A stretch of DNA of 64,000 nt from JBBAGC01 sp964491265 (GCA_964491265.1 CAZBFP010000004.1:102848-166847); one strand, 5' to 3'; positions 15,101-25,116 are shown, counted from the first letter of the stretch. Numbers and translations are program-made. Notes: generated by a model from the sequence alone, not told the origin.

Positions 15101-17575
15101 CTACTTTTTCATGAATTCAAAAAACTTCGCTATTTCAGGGGGATAATTCCCTGAAGCATCCTGATATTTTTTAAACTTTCTTTCGTATGCAGCTATATCC
15201 CTGACACTCACATTCTTATACCTGTTGGCATACTTGCTGAAAGCAGGCATCCCTTCGAGCTGTTCCCTGATGTCCATATTAAAAGGTATATGCTTAAAGA
15301 ACATCTCCCTTACAACAGTATTCAGCTTCATTATCCCTTCTTTTTCATATGCCACCCACATAACATAATCATCGGCGAACCTGTCCCTGTTTGTCCTGAG
15401 GCTTTTAAACCTCAATGCGATTTTTTCCTTTGCCTCCTGTGAAAGCTTGGTATTCTTTTTATAGGTATTCACATAATCAAAATACTCCCCTGTAATTCCC
15501 CCTTCAATGGGATCAGCCCACATGGCGCCCTTAATTGATCTGCTCAACTCCCACCTGTAGCAGGCAAAGGTATGCATAAGGCTCTTCTCAATATCACCCA
15601 TAAAAAAAGCAGGTACAACTATTCTCCCTCTCGATCTTTTATTATTACCTGTCATCTCCTGCCACAGCAATGTCTTTGTGCCGTAAATAGGGAGAATAAT
15701 AATATAAGGAAGAATCTCCTCCTTAATTATTTCACGGGCGGAATCGAGTTTTAATACTGTCTCCCTGTAAAAAAGAGAAAAATCAATATCCTTAATATTT
15801 TTTACTACAGAAGCGATACTGCTCTTTGACTGATATATCCCTTTGAAGCTACCCTTCATTATTTCAGATGTGAGTATGGGGAAAGCAGTAGCTGTACCCC
15901 CTGAACATACAGCAGCTGTGCTTGCAAGCCTCTGTTCTATTTCATGGAGGGTTTTGTTCAGGTTCTCCTCATTAGGATCAGAATCCCCCCCCCTTTTATT
16001 CGCATTTTTATCTTTTTTCTGATACTTATCCTGCTCTTTCAGAAATGCCTCATATGAAAGCCCCATCTCAGTAATACTCGGCTCCTCGTCACCAGCATAA
16101 ATCCTGGATAGAAACTCATACTCTGTTAGTATGGGGATTTCGCTGCTCTTCTCCCGTATCCTGGCAAGATCATTAAGTTCAACCACCTGAAAAGGCTCAA
16201 GCATCTCATCATCAAGAAATCCGAAATTAAGCATAAGGCGTACAGCTTTAGGCACAGAAGATTCTGTTTTTGTTCTTACATATACCTGTTTATAAAGATC
16301 CCAGTACATCTGGGAAATAAATCGTCTCACCTTCCTCCCTTCAGGCTCCGGGTTGAGAGGACTCTTCATTGTTTTAAAATCATTAAGGAGCTTCAGCATC
16401 TTATTCTGAAACTCCTTCTCTATCATGGAAAATTCAAATATCTGGTATATCGATTTCTGCAGTCCGGTGCTTATTACAGAAGCCGCAGTAACAGGCGCGG
16501 AATCCTGCTGAAGATAATCACCCCGTTGTGTCTCTTCAGCCGTAGATGAAACAGGTGCAGAAACACCCGCAGCAGCAGTTATTAGATCTGAAAAACCGTT
16601 TTTTTCTCTAAGGGTTTTTCCGCAAAGATCTGTATAGATTTCATCAATTTTTTCAAACAGCTTTTTAAGATTCGGTGAAAAATCGGGCTGTATTCTATTT
16701 GAAAGACTCCAGTCCTGAAGCCCCCCCTTCCCTGCCAGATAAGCGCTCCAGCTCCCTTCACCATTAAAAAATTCATCATTTTTTAAGTTAATCTTATCAA
16801 TTATATCATGAATATTTTCCAGTACAGCATTAAAGCACCCTGTAATCACGGAAAACATAGAAACAGACATATTAATATCACCTTTAAAAAGATGGACCAG
16901 AATCTGGGGATTCGCCTTTAACAGGCCCTTAACAAGATCAAGATACTCCTGCCCTATAACATCATATATCAGTTTACTGCTGTAATTCTTTTTTAAGATT
17001 TTCCCCTTATCCTCAACTAAAAAATCTATCCCTGCCTGCTGAGGCATAACCCCTTTCCCGGCAGAAAAGGCTTCATAGAGAGTTTCTGAATTTGTATTCA
17101 TCCGCTCAGTACCGTTATTTGATGAAAGCTGATGATAAAGAATCATAAGATTATCATCAACCTGGCACATCCTCGTATAAAGAGCAGCAGCCTTTTTTAG
17201 CTGATTCTGAGACTGCATAAAAAGATTAAAAAGCTGTCTCAGCATATTGATCGATCCAGGCACATCCCGTTCCGCAATCCCGGTAAATCCTTCAGGCGAC
17301 AGAGGATACTCTACAATTTTGCAGGGGCTTATTGCCCGGATAGACTTTGTGTACGGGGATGTGAGAAGATCTGAAAAGCCCATAAGCATGACCTTCCCTT
17401 TTAAGGTACAGACCCTTACAGATTTATCAATTATTATTTCATCATCAAGACCGAGGTATTCACGCGGTGAAGAAAGTATCTCAATCTCCCCCTCCCCCAT
17501 AAGATAAATCCTTTCAGGCATACCACCCTGAACAAAAAGGACATCGCCGCTTTTAAGAGATCTGCTTTCAGGCAT
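15101..17575 (-). CDS. Large protein with an N-terminal cyclic-nucleotide-binding-like domain
   Basis: An 824-residue protein without signal peptide. Residues 1-115 resemble a CRP/cNMP-binding beta-barrel: 'LKSGDVLFVQGGMPERIYLMGEGEIEIL', then 'GFSDLL' and 'RAISPCKIVEYP'. The canonical phosphate-binding arginine motif is not obvious. The remaining 700 residues are mostly helical with a charged low-complexity part near 520-550 (KKDKNANKRGGDS) and match nothing I know. No DNA-binding helix-turn-helix is visible. A spirochaete-restricted regulatory or structural protein is possible. Probably in an operon with the downstream lipoprotein gene. Confidence 0.7.
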   Translation of the reverse strand: MPESRSLKSGDVLFVQGGMPERIYLMGEGEIEILSSPREYLGLDDEIIIDKSVRVCTLKGKVMLMGFSDLLTSPYTKSIRAISPCKIVEYPLSPEGFTGIAERDVPGSINMLRQLFNLFMQSQNQLKKAAALYTRMCQVDDNLMILYHQLSSNNGTERMNTNSETLYEAFSAGKGVMPQQAGIDFLVEDKGKILKKNYSSKLIYDVIGQEYLDLVKGLLKANPQILVHLFKGDINMSVSMFSVITGCFNAVLENIHDIIDKINLKNDEFFNGEGSWSAYLAGKGGLQDWSLSNRIQPDFSPNLKKLFEKIDEIYTDLCGKTLREKNGFSDLITAAAGVSAPVSSTAEETQRGDYLQQDSAPVTAASVISTGLQKSIYQIFEFSMIEKEFQNKMLKLLNDFKTMKSPLNPEPEGRKVRRFISQMYWDLYKQVYVRTKTESSVPKAVRLMLNFGFLDDEMLEPFQVVELNDLARIREKSSEIPILTEYEFLSRIYAGDEEPSITEMGLSYEAFLKEQDKYQKKDKNANKRGGDSDPNEENLNKTLHEIEQRLASTAAVCSGGTATAFPILTSEIMKGSFKGIYQSKSSIASVVKNIKDIDFSLFYRETVLKLDSAREIIKEEILPYIIILPIYGTKTLLWQEMTGNNKRSRGRIVVPAFFMGDIEKSLMHTFACYRWELSRSIKGAMWADPIEGGITGEYFDYVNTYKKNTKLSQEAKEKIALRFKSLRTNRDRFADDYVMWVAYEKEGIMKLNTVVREMFFKHIPFNMDIREQLEGMPAFSKYANRYKNVSVRDIAAYERKFKKYQDASGNYPPEIAKFFEFMKK

Positions 17576-17689
17576 TAGATTAAGGCCCCCTGAATCGAAT
17601 TGAAGTTTATTAAACAGTGTAGATTATATATGATACCGTGGAGTATTACAATAAAAAAATAAATAATTATTAAATACCGCATTTACCGG

Positions 17690-18055
17690 TTATACTTTTT
17701 TTTCTCTGATATTATTAAGGTATTCATCCCATTCAAGGGGGAGCAAATACTTTTTTTTATTATTACACTCTTTACATGCAGGGACAAGATTAATTTTTTC
17801 CGATTTCCCCCCTCTGGCAAGGGGTATTTTGTGATCCATTGTAAGTTCTGCCGGCTTAAAGACCATTCCGCAATAGTAGCATAGGCCATCAGCAATCCGG
17901 GCTCTCCACCATGGGGTATTACGTAAATCCCTGGCTTTCTGCTTCTCTTTTACCAGGTCAGATTCTGCATCAAAAAAAGAGGGCTGCTGCTTTATCCCCT
18001 CTCTTCTCTCCCTTTTCCGGTTGAGGTTTCGGTCTTTATAAGACATAATCATCAC
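17690..18055 (-). CDS. HNH endonuclease-domain protein
   Basis: A 121-residue protein with an HNH nuclease fold: zinc-ribbon cysteines CYYCG and CKECN, and the core 'LTMDHKIPLARGGKSEKINL' (His in DH, Asn in INL, second His/Asn in ECN). Small HNH proteins include restriction-type and repair nucleases. The gene start overlaps the fmt stop by four bases, so it is translated from the def-fmt transcript. The link to protein formylation is not known. Confidence 0.85.
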   Translation of the reverse strand: MMIMSYKDRNLNRKRERREGIKQQPSFFDAESDLVKEKQKARDLRNTPWWRARIADGLCYYCGMVFKPAELTMDHKIPLARGGKSEKINLVPACKECNNKKKYLLPLEWDEYLNNIREKKV

Positions 18056-18987
18056 TCAAATCTTTCACCGCTCTCAATTCTGTAGCCGTTAATAAAAGCA
18101 GACCCATCCATAATTTTCCTGTTCTCCGGCTGTATTAAAAGTATCTCAATAATCCCCTCACCTGTACCGGCAAGAAGGCGCTTTTTCTGGAACCGGAAAA
18201 CTTCACCAGGGGCTGGGATATATCCCGGATCCTCGTTAAACAGAGATGTTCTCCACACCTTAATATTCATACCTTTAAATGTAGTCCATGCCGCAGGCTT
18301 AGGATTAAGGCCCCGAACCAGATTATGTATTGCAGATGCTTTTTCACCCCAGTTTATATGCGCAGCAGCTCTGTCGATTTTACCGCAATAAGTGGCCTCT
18401 TCATGATTCTGAGGCTTAGTCTTTGCTTCGCCTGATGCAAGAAGTTCTATAGATTTAATCAGCAGATCAGCACCCATTGGCAGAACCTTTTCGTAAAGTT
18501 CCTCTGCTGTAATATTCTCATCAATAATCAGTTTCTCCTGCAGAACAATATCACCTGCGTCAAGATCTTTGTTTATCATCTGAACTGTAACACCGCTGAC
18601 CTTTTCACCATTGATCAGCGCCCATTGAACAGGCGCAGCTCCCCGATATTTGGGCAGAAGCGAAGGGTGAAGATTGATGGTGCCTAAAGGGGGAAGAGAA
18701 AAGACCTTTTCCGGAATCAGTTTGCCGTATGCAACAACAACAAATATATCTGCATTATAACTTTCTATGGCGCTCTGGAACTCAGGATCTTTCAAAGAAG
18801 CAGGCTGGAGAACAGGTATATCCATACAGCAGGCTGTTTCCTTTGCTGAACAGTACCGAATCCCCCTGTTTCTGCCGCACTCCTTATCTTCAGGTGCAAC
18901 AAGAAAAACAATCTCAAATTTTTCGCAGAGCTTCTCAAGGGCATATGAAGCGATGTCAGGGGTTCCAAAAAATCCGATTCTTATCAT
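18052..18987 (-). CDS. fmt: Methionyl-tRNA formyltransferase
   Basis: Fmt formylates initiator Met-tRNA with 10-formyl-tetrahydrofolate. The 311-residue length is normal. Seen: 'RIGFFGTPDIAS' at the N-terminus, 'VVVAYGKLIPEKVF', 'NLHPSLLPKYRGAAPVQWAL' (catalytic Asn/His block), 'DAGDIVLQE' (catalytic Asp) and the C-terminal OB-like part 'RGLNPKPAAWT'. It overlaps def by four bases upstream and the HNH gene by four bases downstream, a tight three-gene operon. Confidence 0.95.
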   Translation of the reverse strand: MIRIGFFGTPDIASYALEKLCEKFEIVFLVAPEDKECGRNRGIRYCSAKETACCMDIPVLQPASLKDPEFQSAIESYNADIFVVVAYGKLIPEKVFSLPPLGTINLHPSLLPKYRGAAPVQWALINGEKVSGVTVQMINKDLDAGDIVLQEKLIIDENITAEELYEKVLPMGADLLIKSIELLASGEAKTKPQNHEEATYCGKIDRAAAHINWGEKASAIHNLVRGLNPKPAAWTTFKGMNIKVWRTSLFNEDPGYIPAPGEVFRFQKKRLLAGTGEGIIEILLIQPENRKIMDGSAFINGYRIESGERFE

Positions 18988-19487
18988 TTATTCATCTTCC
19001 TGATTTTTTTTAATGCGGGCCTCAGTTCATCTCTAATATACTTTTCGATTCTATCAACGAAAAGAATACCGTCAAGATGATCAAGTTCGTGCTGAAGCAC
19101 TCTGGCAAAAAGCCCCTCTGCTTCGAACTCTATCTCTTTCCCATCCCGTGTATACCCGGAAATCAATATCTCTACAGGCCGTACAACCTCTTCATATACC
19201 CCGGGTAGAGAAAGACACCCCTCATCAAAGGGCTCTTTCAGGGAGGACCGTTCCTTAATGACCGGATTAACAAGAGCCAGTTTGCCGTTTAGCCCCTCTC
19301 CGGTATCTATAACTATTATTCTTTTACCAAGATCAACCTGGGGAGCGGCAAGTCCTATACCTGACTCCCTGTACATTACCTCAAACATATTATCAATAAC
19401 GGAAACTACATTTCCGTCTATATTCTCAACTTCCTGAGCAACGCTCGAAAGGGTTTCATTTCCATAATAAACAAGTCTATATGACAT
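18984..19487 (-). CDS. def: Peptide deformylase
   Basis: Def removes the formyl group from new proteins. All three motifs are present: GIGLAAPQV, EGCLSLPGV with the metal-binding Cys, and QHELDHLDG with two metal His and the catalytic Glu. I chose the ATG at 19487 because GAGG lies about seven bases before it; a GTG at 19499 is also in frame. First gene of def-fmt-HNH. Confidence 0.95.
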   Translation of the reverse strand: MSYRLVYYGNETLSSVAQEVENIDGNVVSVIDNMFEVMYRESGIGLAAPQVDLGKRIIVIDTGEGLNGKLALVNPVIKERSSLKEPFDEGCLSLPGVYEEVVRPVEILISGYTRDGKEIEFEAEGLFARVLQHELDHLDGILFVDRIEKYIRDELRPALKKIRKMNK

Positions 19488-19499
19488 CTTAAACCTCAC

Positions 19500-19980
19500 A
19501 ACTGGCGGAAAATAAAAAGAATCCCCCTTTGAATCACTGTAAAACTCTTACTATATAATAGTCCTGAAAATCCTCTATGGTTACATCATCGCAAGCATAT
19601 TCACTGAATTTATCCGGATTATAACCAGTATAATTAATACAGGAATTATCAAAAAGTGGAAATTCTACTTATTTATAACTATATTAAAATTCGTTTTAAT
19701 GACGTCAAGTAGAAAGTTAAGAAACACTATTATCAGAAAACATAGGAAGATATGAATTATTATTGCTTTTTCCCTGATATTATATGTCTATTATTATCAA
19801 TATTATTCGTAAATCAGTGTTTATTCCTTAACTTGTATTAGAAATAAAATGTTTTAATATCCCCGCCGCCGTAGGCGGCGGGGATATTAAAAACATCATT
19901 ATTGCACTAAAAAATATCTTAAGGGATAATTACTGTTCATAAATACAGCTGACTTTGCAGGCTTTAACCCGGAGAAAACT
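19500..19980. other. Divergent intergenic region with a palindromic element
   Basis: This 481-base gap separates def (minus) from the P83/100-like gene (plus), so it must hold both promoters. It is very AT-rich. A small palindrome (ATTAAAATTCGTTTTAAT) lies near 19684-19701. The ~120-bp GC-core palindromic element lies at 19815-19935. No protein frame is supported. Confidence 0.5.
19815..19935 (+). repeat. ~120-bp palindromic element, copy A
   Basis: Ends are imperfect inverted repeats (CAGTGTTTATTCCTTAA and TTAAGGGATAATTACTG). The centre is a perfect hairpin of CCCCGCCGCC/GGCGGCGGGG with a GTA loop (19861-19883) inside AT-rich arms that also pair (AATAT/ATATT). An ATTGCACTAAAA block marks one arm and fixes the orientation. 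It ends 45 bases before the start of the P83/100-like gene, so it could form part of that mRNA's leader. Confidence 0.85.
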
Positions 19981-21738
19981 ATGAAAAAATTGTATGCACT
20001 TATTATAATTATAATCGCTTCAATCTCCCTATCCTGGGCCCTTGAGGTTGATGTTGATGAGATACTCAAATCACGAAGAGTAAATTTTACTAATTATGCC
20101 GGCCCCCAGAGAGGAGCAGACACTGTCCGGGAAATAAGGAGTATCGGCAGTCATCTGGCCAGGGGCTCCAGATCTGCAGGGTTTAACGAATATTTCAGAT
20201 ACCACATGAAATATTCCATACTGCGCGCCCTATCTGATGAAAATGAGGGGAAATACTCTGCTGACATCTTCTTTATAGATAGAGATGCACGGGTTGACCA
20301 TATCAGAAATGTACGGAGAATTATATCATCATACCTGGTAAACATGTATAGATATTCTACAAGGGACGCAGATACCCTGGCCCTCTTTCTAACCTACTAC
20401 AATGCGGTTTACAGAGGGGATATGGATTACCTGAAAAAGAACTATAAGAGTGCAGTTATGCGGCATATAACAGCCGCAAATGCAGGGATAGCTACCGACT
20501 ACCGTCAATGGCCGGGGAGAACAGCAATGCTAATACCCTTAACATCCGATTCCAAAAGGGAAAAGCTGAGAAGTATTGACCCCTTTACCATTTCGGACCG
20601 ACGGGTAATTGATGAGGTTAAAAAAGATGATGGGAGCCTGGAAGTAAGAAAGCAGATGACTCAGATGAAAGAGGAAACTCTTGAGGATGAAAAAGAAAGA
20701 ATTGAAGCAGAAAAAAAGGAGCTGGAAAAAAGAAAAACTGAAGAGCGGATAAGAGAGCAGAAGCTCCAGGAGGAGCAGAAGCGTAGAGAAGCGGAAAAAG
20801 GTACTCTTCAAAAAGAGGAGCAGCGACTAATCACTGAAAAATCTGAGGCTGAAAAAATAGATGACCCGGTTAAACGCGAAGAAGAGAAGCAGAGGATTGC
20901 CCGTGAAGAGGAGGCTTTAAAGAAAAAAGTTGAGGATCTCAAAAAGCAGGAGGCAAGGCAGGAAGATGAGATGGCTATCATTACAGCGGATAAAATCTCC
21001 ACAACTGAGAAAGAAGAGATCCTGAAAAAAGAGGAAGAGGCCTTAACAGAAAAAGAGAAACTTCTTGAAGAGGAGAAAAAGGAAATCGCTCAGGAGGAAG
21101 CTCAGAAAAAAGATGATTCTGCAGTAACAACCGATAAGGAAATTCAGCAGAAGCAGGAGGAGCTTCGCCTTAAAGAGGAGGAGCTTGACAAAAGAGAGGA
21201 CCAGCTGAAATCAGATACAGCTGATAAAAATATATACGCACTTAAACTATTTTATCTTAAAATAAAGGATTACATTGACGGCGGACATTACAATAACGAA
21301 CTGTTCATGATCAATCCCGCCACACAAAAAATTGAATTCAAATCACCTGTAACTAACATATGCGGAAGAAGATATGATATTTTTTCGGGAGGAATAGTTG
21401 TTATTACCCACAGGGGTGACCATAAGAGAGGACACAATCTTACACTTATTGACAGAAACACCCTGACAGTAACAAAAACCGGAAATGAAGATATTTTCTG
21501 GAGAAGTTTTATTGAAATTAGGGGCCAGAATATTTATGCAATCACTAAAAAAGGGGAGAAGTACTATCTTGGCAGATTCAACTCCAGCCTTGAGCTTGAA
21601 GCTGAATCGAAACAGGAGGTAAACCAGGATTCATTCATAACTTTTTTTGAAGATACAATCTTTATCAACAGGGCGGATAAAACCATAATGGTTCTCAAAC
21701 GGGATGACCTCTCATATATGGCAGAGATCAAACCGTGA
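19981..21738 (+). CDS. P83/100-like exported coiled-coil protein
   Basis: This 585-residue protein resembles the spirochaete P83/100 antigen family of Borrelia. It has a signal peptide (MKKLYALIIIIIASISLSWA), a globular N-terminal region (20-215), a long charged coiled coil of Glu/Lys/Arg heptads (about 225-410) and a C-terminal beta-rich domain (415-585). It is probably periplasmic or membrane-associated; the biochemical role is unknown in the family. The ribosome site GGAG lies eight bases before the ATG. The OmpA-like gene follows in the opposite direction only four bases away. Confidence 0.8.
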   Translation: MKKLYALIIIIIASISLSWALEVDVDEILKSRRVNFTNYAGPQRGADTVREIRSIGSHLARGSRSAGFNEYFRYHMKYSILRALSDENEGKYSADIFFIDRDARVDHIRNVRRIISSYLVNMYRYSTRDADTLALFLTYYNAVYRGDMDYLKKNYKSAVMRHITAANAGIATDYRQWPGRTAMLIPLTSDSKREKLRSIDPFTISDRRVIDEVKKDDGSLEVRKQMTQMKEETLEDEKERIEAEKKELEKRKTEERIREQKLQEEQKRREAEKGTLQKEEQRLITEKSEAEKIDDPVKREEEKQRIAREEEALKKKVEDLKKQEARQEDEMAIITADKISTTEKEEILKKEEEALTEKEKLLEEEKKEIAQEEAQKKDDSAVTTDKEIQQKQEELRLKEEELDKREDQLKSDTADKNIYALKLFYLKIKDYIDGGHYNNELFMINPATQKIEFKSPVTNICGRRYDIFSGGIVVITHRGDHKRGHNLTLIDRNTLTVTKTGNEDIFWRSFIEIRGQNIYAITKKGEKYYLGRFNSSLELEAESKQEVNQDSFITFFEDTIFINRADKTIMVLKRDDLSYMAEIKP

Positions 21739-21742
21739 TAAA

Positions 21743-22927
21743 TCAATTAAGCTTGATAATAATTTCTACACGCCGGTTTTTCTGACGCCCCTCTTTTGTT
21801 GTATTGTCAGCTACCGGCTTATCCTGTCCAAAACCTTTGAATGAAAATTTATCATGGCCCAGATGTGATTTCAGTACCTCAGAAACACTTCTGGCCCTTT
21901 TCTCAGAAAGGCCCTTATTATATCCCCTGTTCCCCACATTGTCAGTATGTCCCTCAACAATAATCTCTCTGTCAGGATATTTTTTCTTCACTATTTCTGC
22001 GATCTTATCAAGTTTCTCCCTTGTGTCACTTCGTATACTGTAGGAGTCAAAATCGAAGAGAAGATCACCCATTGTTACAACAACCCCCCTCTCCTCTGAT
22101 TCCACATCAACACCCTGGGGGAGTGATTTTTTCATATCCGCAATATCCTTCGCCTTATCATTTTCCTTAACATTTGGGAAAACATTATTCTCAGTCTCAA
22201 TTGCCATCTGAAATTCAACACTGCTTAAACTCCGGTTGGGTCCCCGGAAAATAAATGCTATCCTGTAAAGATCGCGGATATCCGCAGGCCTGTTGTTTGT
22301 TGTATCCCAGTATATGACCCCCTTATTATGCCCGGCAATTTTCACAGGGAAATCTGATGGATAGGCGGATCCTCCAAGATCCATGTTTATTGTATAAATA
22401 TAATCGATAACAGCAATTTCAAGGCCCTTCTGATTTACAACTTTTGAAAGGGTATATTCAACCGGAAAGGTAAGCTTAAATGGACGGGAAAAGTTATTAA
22501 TTACCAGTTCCCCGTCAGCTTTCCAGCTTTCATTAATTTCAACATTCTTTTCAGGGAAAGTAGGTATATGACGGAGATTCGGCATATAGTCGCGGCCTTC
22601 TACTATAAATTTACCGGATGGCTCTATATAAAAATCAACAGGGTACTTTTCTCTCTGTTTAAAAACAGATTCACGCTCATCTTTCTCATACATGGTAAAA
22701 ATACCGTTTACAGAATTAATTTCCCCCTTCTTTCCGGTTGAGGTGATATCTATAATATTCCTTTCATCATAAACCCTGGTAAGCCGGGCATTTACGTAAT
22801 AGTTTATTCTTGCGGTTTTTACAATTTCAAAACTTTCATCTGCTGAAATATCCCATCTCAGTACCAGTGCATATAAAGAATTTACGGAAAACAGAAGCAA
22901 CATGAATGCTATAATTGTTCTTTTCAT
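21743..22927 (-). CDS. OmpA-family exported protein, peptidoglycan-binding C-terminus
   Basis: A 394-residue protein with signal peptide (MKRTIIAFMLLLFSVNSLYA). The C-terminal 110 residues (about 283-394) form an OmpA/MotB-type domain: 'LFDFDSYSIRSD', 'IIVEGHTDNVGNRGYN', 'LSEKRARSV' and 'GQDKPVADNTTKEGRQKNRR', which bind diaminopimelate in peptidoglycan. The N-terminal part (25-260) is beta-rich and not recognised. It likely ties the outer envelope to the cell wall. Confidence 0.85.
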   Translation of the reverse strand: MKRTIIAFMLLLFSVNSLYALVLRWDISADESFEIVKTARINYYVNARLTRVYDERNIIDITSTGKKGEINSVNGIFTMYEKDERESVFKQREKYPVDFYIEPSGKFIVEGRDYMPNLRHIPTFPEKNVEINESWKADGELVINNFSRPFKLTFPVEYTLSKVVNQKGLEIAVIDYIYTINMDLGGSAYPSDFPVKIAGHNKGVIYWDTTNNRPADIRDLYRIAFIFRGPNRSLSSVEFQMAIETENNVFPNVKENDKAKDIADMKKSLPQGVDVESEERGVVVTMGDLLFDFDSYSIRSDTREKLDKIAEIVKKKYPDREIIVEGHTDNVGNRGYNKGLSEKRARSVSEVLKSHLGHDKFSFKGFGQDKPVADNTTKEGRQKNRRVEIIIKLN

Positions 22928-23073
22928 AATTAATCTCCGGGAGAGACCTTCTCCTGTCTAATCTATCGGCATATTATGTCATATAGTTTAGAATTTTTTC
23001 TAATCAGACATAGCTGCACTAATAACTTAACAGAAAAAAGAGCTTGAGAAAAATAAAAATAAAATATTCCAGC

Positions 23074-23616
23074 CTATATGCCTGACTGTTTATACTCTCC
23101 AAGAAGATGATATATCATTATACCATAAGCCACAGATACATTGAGGGACTGTTTTATCCCGTGCATAGGAAGCTCTACTGCAATATCGCAGAGCCCGGTA
23201 ATCTCATCTGAAAGCCCTTCAACCTCATTCCCCAGAACAAGACATAAGGGGAAGGGGTAATCCACAGCGTCATAGGGGTGACTTCTATCTGTGTGTTCAA
23301 GGGCTACAATGCAATAACCTTCACTTTTCAGTTTTTTGACAAGCGAAAGAGTATCCTCTGTATACTCCCATGGAACCGAATCAACACTCCCGAGAGCGGT
23401 TTTATCAATCTCTTTCCGGGGCGGATAACCGGTATAACCGCAAAGCCAGAGCTTCTCAACTGATGCCCCGTCAGATGTTCTGAAAATTGATCCCACATTA
23501 TAAAGGCTGCGAATGTTCTCGGCAACAACAGTAACCGGGAGCCTTTTAATCGAAGAGATTTCACTGATACCCGGTCTTCTCGATTTTATTTCTTCATGCG
23601 TCAATTTCTTTATCAT
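23074..23616 (-). CDS. TrmH/SpoU-family RNA 2'-O-methyltransferase
   Basis: A SPOUT methyltransferase with the three family motifs: motif 1 'NIRSLYNVGSIFRTSDG', motif 2 'LVLGNEVEGLS' and motif 3 'ELPMHGIKQSLNVSVAYGI'. The knot binds S-adenosylmethionine and methylates the ribose of tRNA or rRNA; which RNA is not shown. The ATG at 23616 follows AGAGG, so it is preferred to the TTG six bases upstream. Monocistronic by context. Confidence 0.88.
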   Translation of the reverse strand: MIKKLTHEEIKSRRPGISEISSIKRLPVTVVAENIRSLYNVGSIFRTSDGASVEKLWLCGYTGYPPRKEIDKTALGSVDSVPWEYTEDTLSLVKKLKSEGYCIVALEHTDRSHPYDAVDYPFPLCLVLGNEVEGLSDEITGLCDIAVELPMHGIKQSLNVSVAYGIMIYHLLGEYKQSGI

Positions 23617-23878
23617 AAACAATCAGCCTCTTTATTCTTAAATCAGGTATGAGTTTATCATCATCAGATAAAAGGTTTTAAACTCAAGTAATAATCCTCG
23701 TGGATAGTATTTAATCTTGAACTTTATATCTGCAGTCACTTAAAATATTATTGACTTTACGTATTGCTGTTTCAAGATTTAATGACAGTTGTTTTTTTCA
23801 AACTGATTGATTACCATATAATAAGATCATATATAAAAATTTTATTTTATATCCTGAACAATTCTGGGAGCTAAAAAA

Positions 23879-24697
23879 ATGAACTACAATGAAGTGCTGT
23901 ACGATTCCCTTCTTCCCCTTATAATAACAGTTGAGGCAATGGCAATATGCTTCACCTACTATGCAATAACCTGGCCGACAAGAGAACATTCCGAAGAAAC
24001 AAAATCAAGGATTCATAAAAGTTTTATCGGGATATTCCTGGTTGAATTCTGGTACTGGATTACAACTCCGCTCCTTTCACTCTTTAAGATTCTCAAGCTT
24101 ACGCCAAATAGAATTACTGCAATATCGGTTCTACTTTCTCTTTTTACAGGCTACATTTATGCCACAGGAAATCTGGGCTTTGGCGGATGGATGCTTGTTT
24201 TAAGCGGATCTCTTGACATGCTTGACGGAAGACTAGCCAGGGAAACAGGACAGAGCACAAAAGCAGGGGCATTTTTCGACTCATGCTGCGACAGGTACAG
24301 CGACTCTTTTGTCTTTATAGGCCTGGGTATATTTTTTATGCATAAAAACGGTTCATTTGCTGATGGAATATTTACCATATCATTAAGCGACTATATTGGT
24401 CTGATTACAATTATGACAATCCTTCTTGGAACAGCTGCAATGAGCTATGTGAAGGCAAGGGGGGAGGCAGTGGGCGCTTCCACAAAACGGGGCCTTATGC
24501 AGAGGCCTGAAAGAATTATGCTTCTTTCCGTGTTTACTGTACTTAACCCCTTTTTCGCAGTTATCCTGAATAACTACGGGTTTAATCCTGACTCCATTCT
24601 TCTCGGTTTTCTTATACTCATGTCTCTGCTTGTTAATATTTCAGCAGTTATAAGAATGGCGGATCTCTTCAATACTATTAAAAGATCAGAGGAATAA
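23879..24697 (+). CDS. CDP-alcohol phosphatidyltransferase
   Basis: A 272-residue membrane protein with about six hydrophobic segments. The family motif D-x2-DG-x2-AR-x8-G-x3-D-x3-D is complete (Asp113, Asp116, Gly117, Ala120, Arg121, Gly130, Asp134, Asp138). Such enzymes transfer a phosphatidyl group from CDP-diacylglycerol to an alcohol, making a phospholipid or precursor; the alcohol cannot be told from sequence. It opens a run of five close plus-strand genes (speD starts 11 bases after its stop). Confidence 0.88.
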   Translation: MNYNEVLYDSLLPLIITVEAMAICFTYYAITWPTREHSEETKSRIHKSFIGIFLVEFWYWITTPLLSLFKILKLTPNRITAISVLLSLFTGYIYATGNLGFGGWMLVLSGSLDMLDGRLARETGQSTKAGAFFDSCCDRYSDSFVFIGLGIFFMHKNGSFADGIFTISLSDYIGLITIMTILLGTAAMSYVKARGEAVGASTKRGLMQRPERIMLLSVFTVLNPFFAVILNNYGFNPDSILLGFLILMSLLVNISAVIRMADLFNTIKRSEE

Positions 24698-24708
24698 AAA
24701 AATTTCCC

Positions 24709-25104
24709 ATGGCTCATCTGGGGATTCATTTAATTGCAGATTTCTTCCAATGTGATGCATCCATCATTAACAGCGTAGAATCTGTAAAAAAAATTATGGT
24801 GGAATCTGTTAAAATTTCCGGTGCTGAAATCGTAGAGCCTTTTTTTCACAAATTTTCTCCTCACGGCGTAAGCGGAATCATTGTTGTTGCAGAATCCCAC
24901 TTCGCCATACACACATGGCCGGAGCATAATGCTGCAGCTGTTGATATTTTCAGCTGCGGTGAATTCGATTATATGGCCGCTCTCTACCTCATCAGAGATG
25001 AGCTGAAATCGGAGAGCAGCTCACTCACGAAAATTTCAAGGGGCATACCCGAAAACGGAGAGGGGAATGATGTTTATTTACAGCACACTAAAATTATTCT
25101 TTAA
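24709..25104 (+). CDS. speD: S-adenosylmethionine decarboxylase proenzyme
   Basis: SpeD makes the aminopropyl donor for spermidine. This 131-residue form belongs to the short bacterial/archaeal class. The self-cleavage site is between Glu62 and Ser63 in 'VVAESHFAIHTWPE', the Ser becoming the pyruvoyl group. 'FSPHGVSG' and 'AAVDIFSCGE' (catalytic Cys) are also present. No spermidine synthase (speE) lies beside it. Spacing to both neighbours is about 11 bases. Confidence 0.93.
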   Translation: MAHLGIHLIADFFQCDASIINSVESVKKIMVESVKISGAEIVEPFFHKFSPHGVSGIIVVAESHFAIHTWPEHNAAAVDIFSCGEFDYMAALYLIRDELKSESSSLTKISRGIPENGEGNDVYLQHTKIIL

Positions 25105-25116
25105 GGAGTCCCTCTG

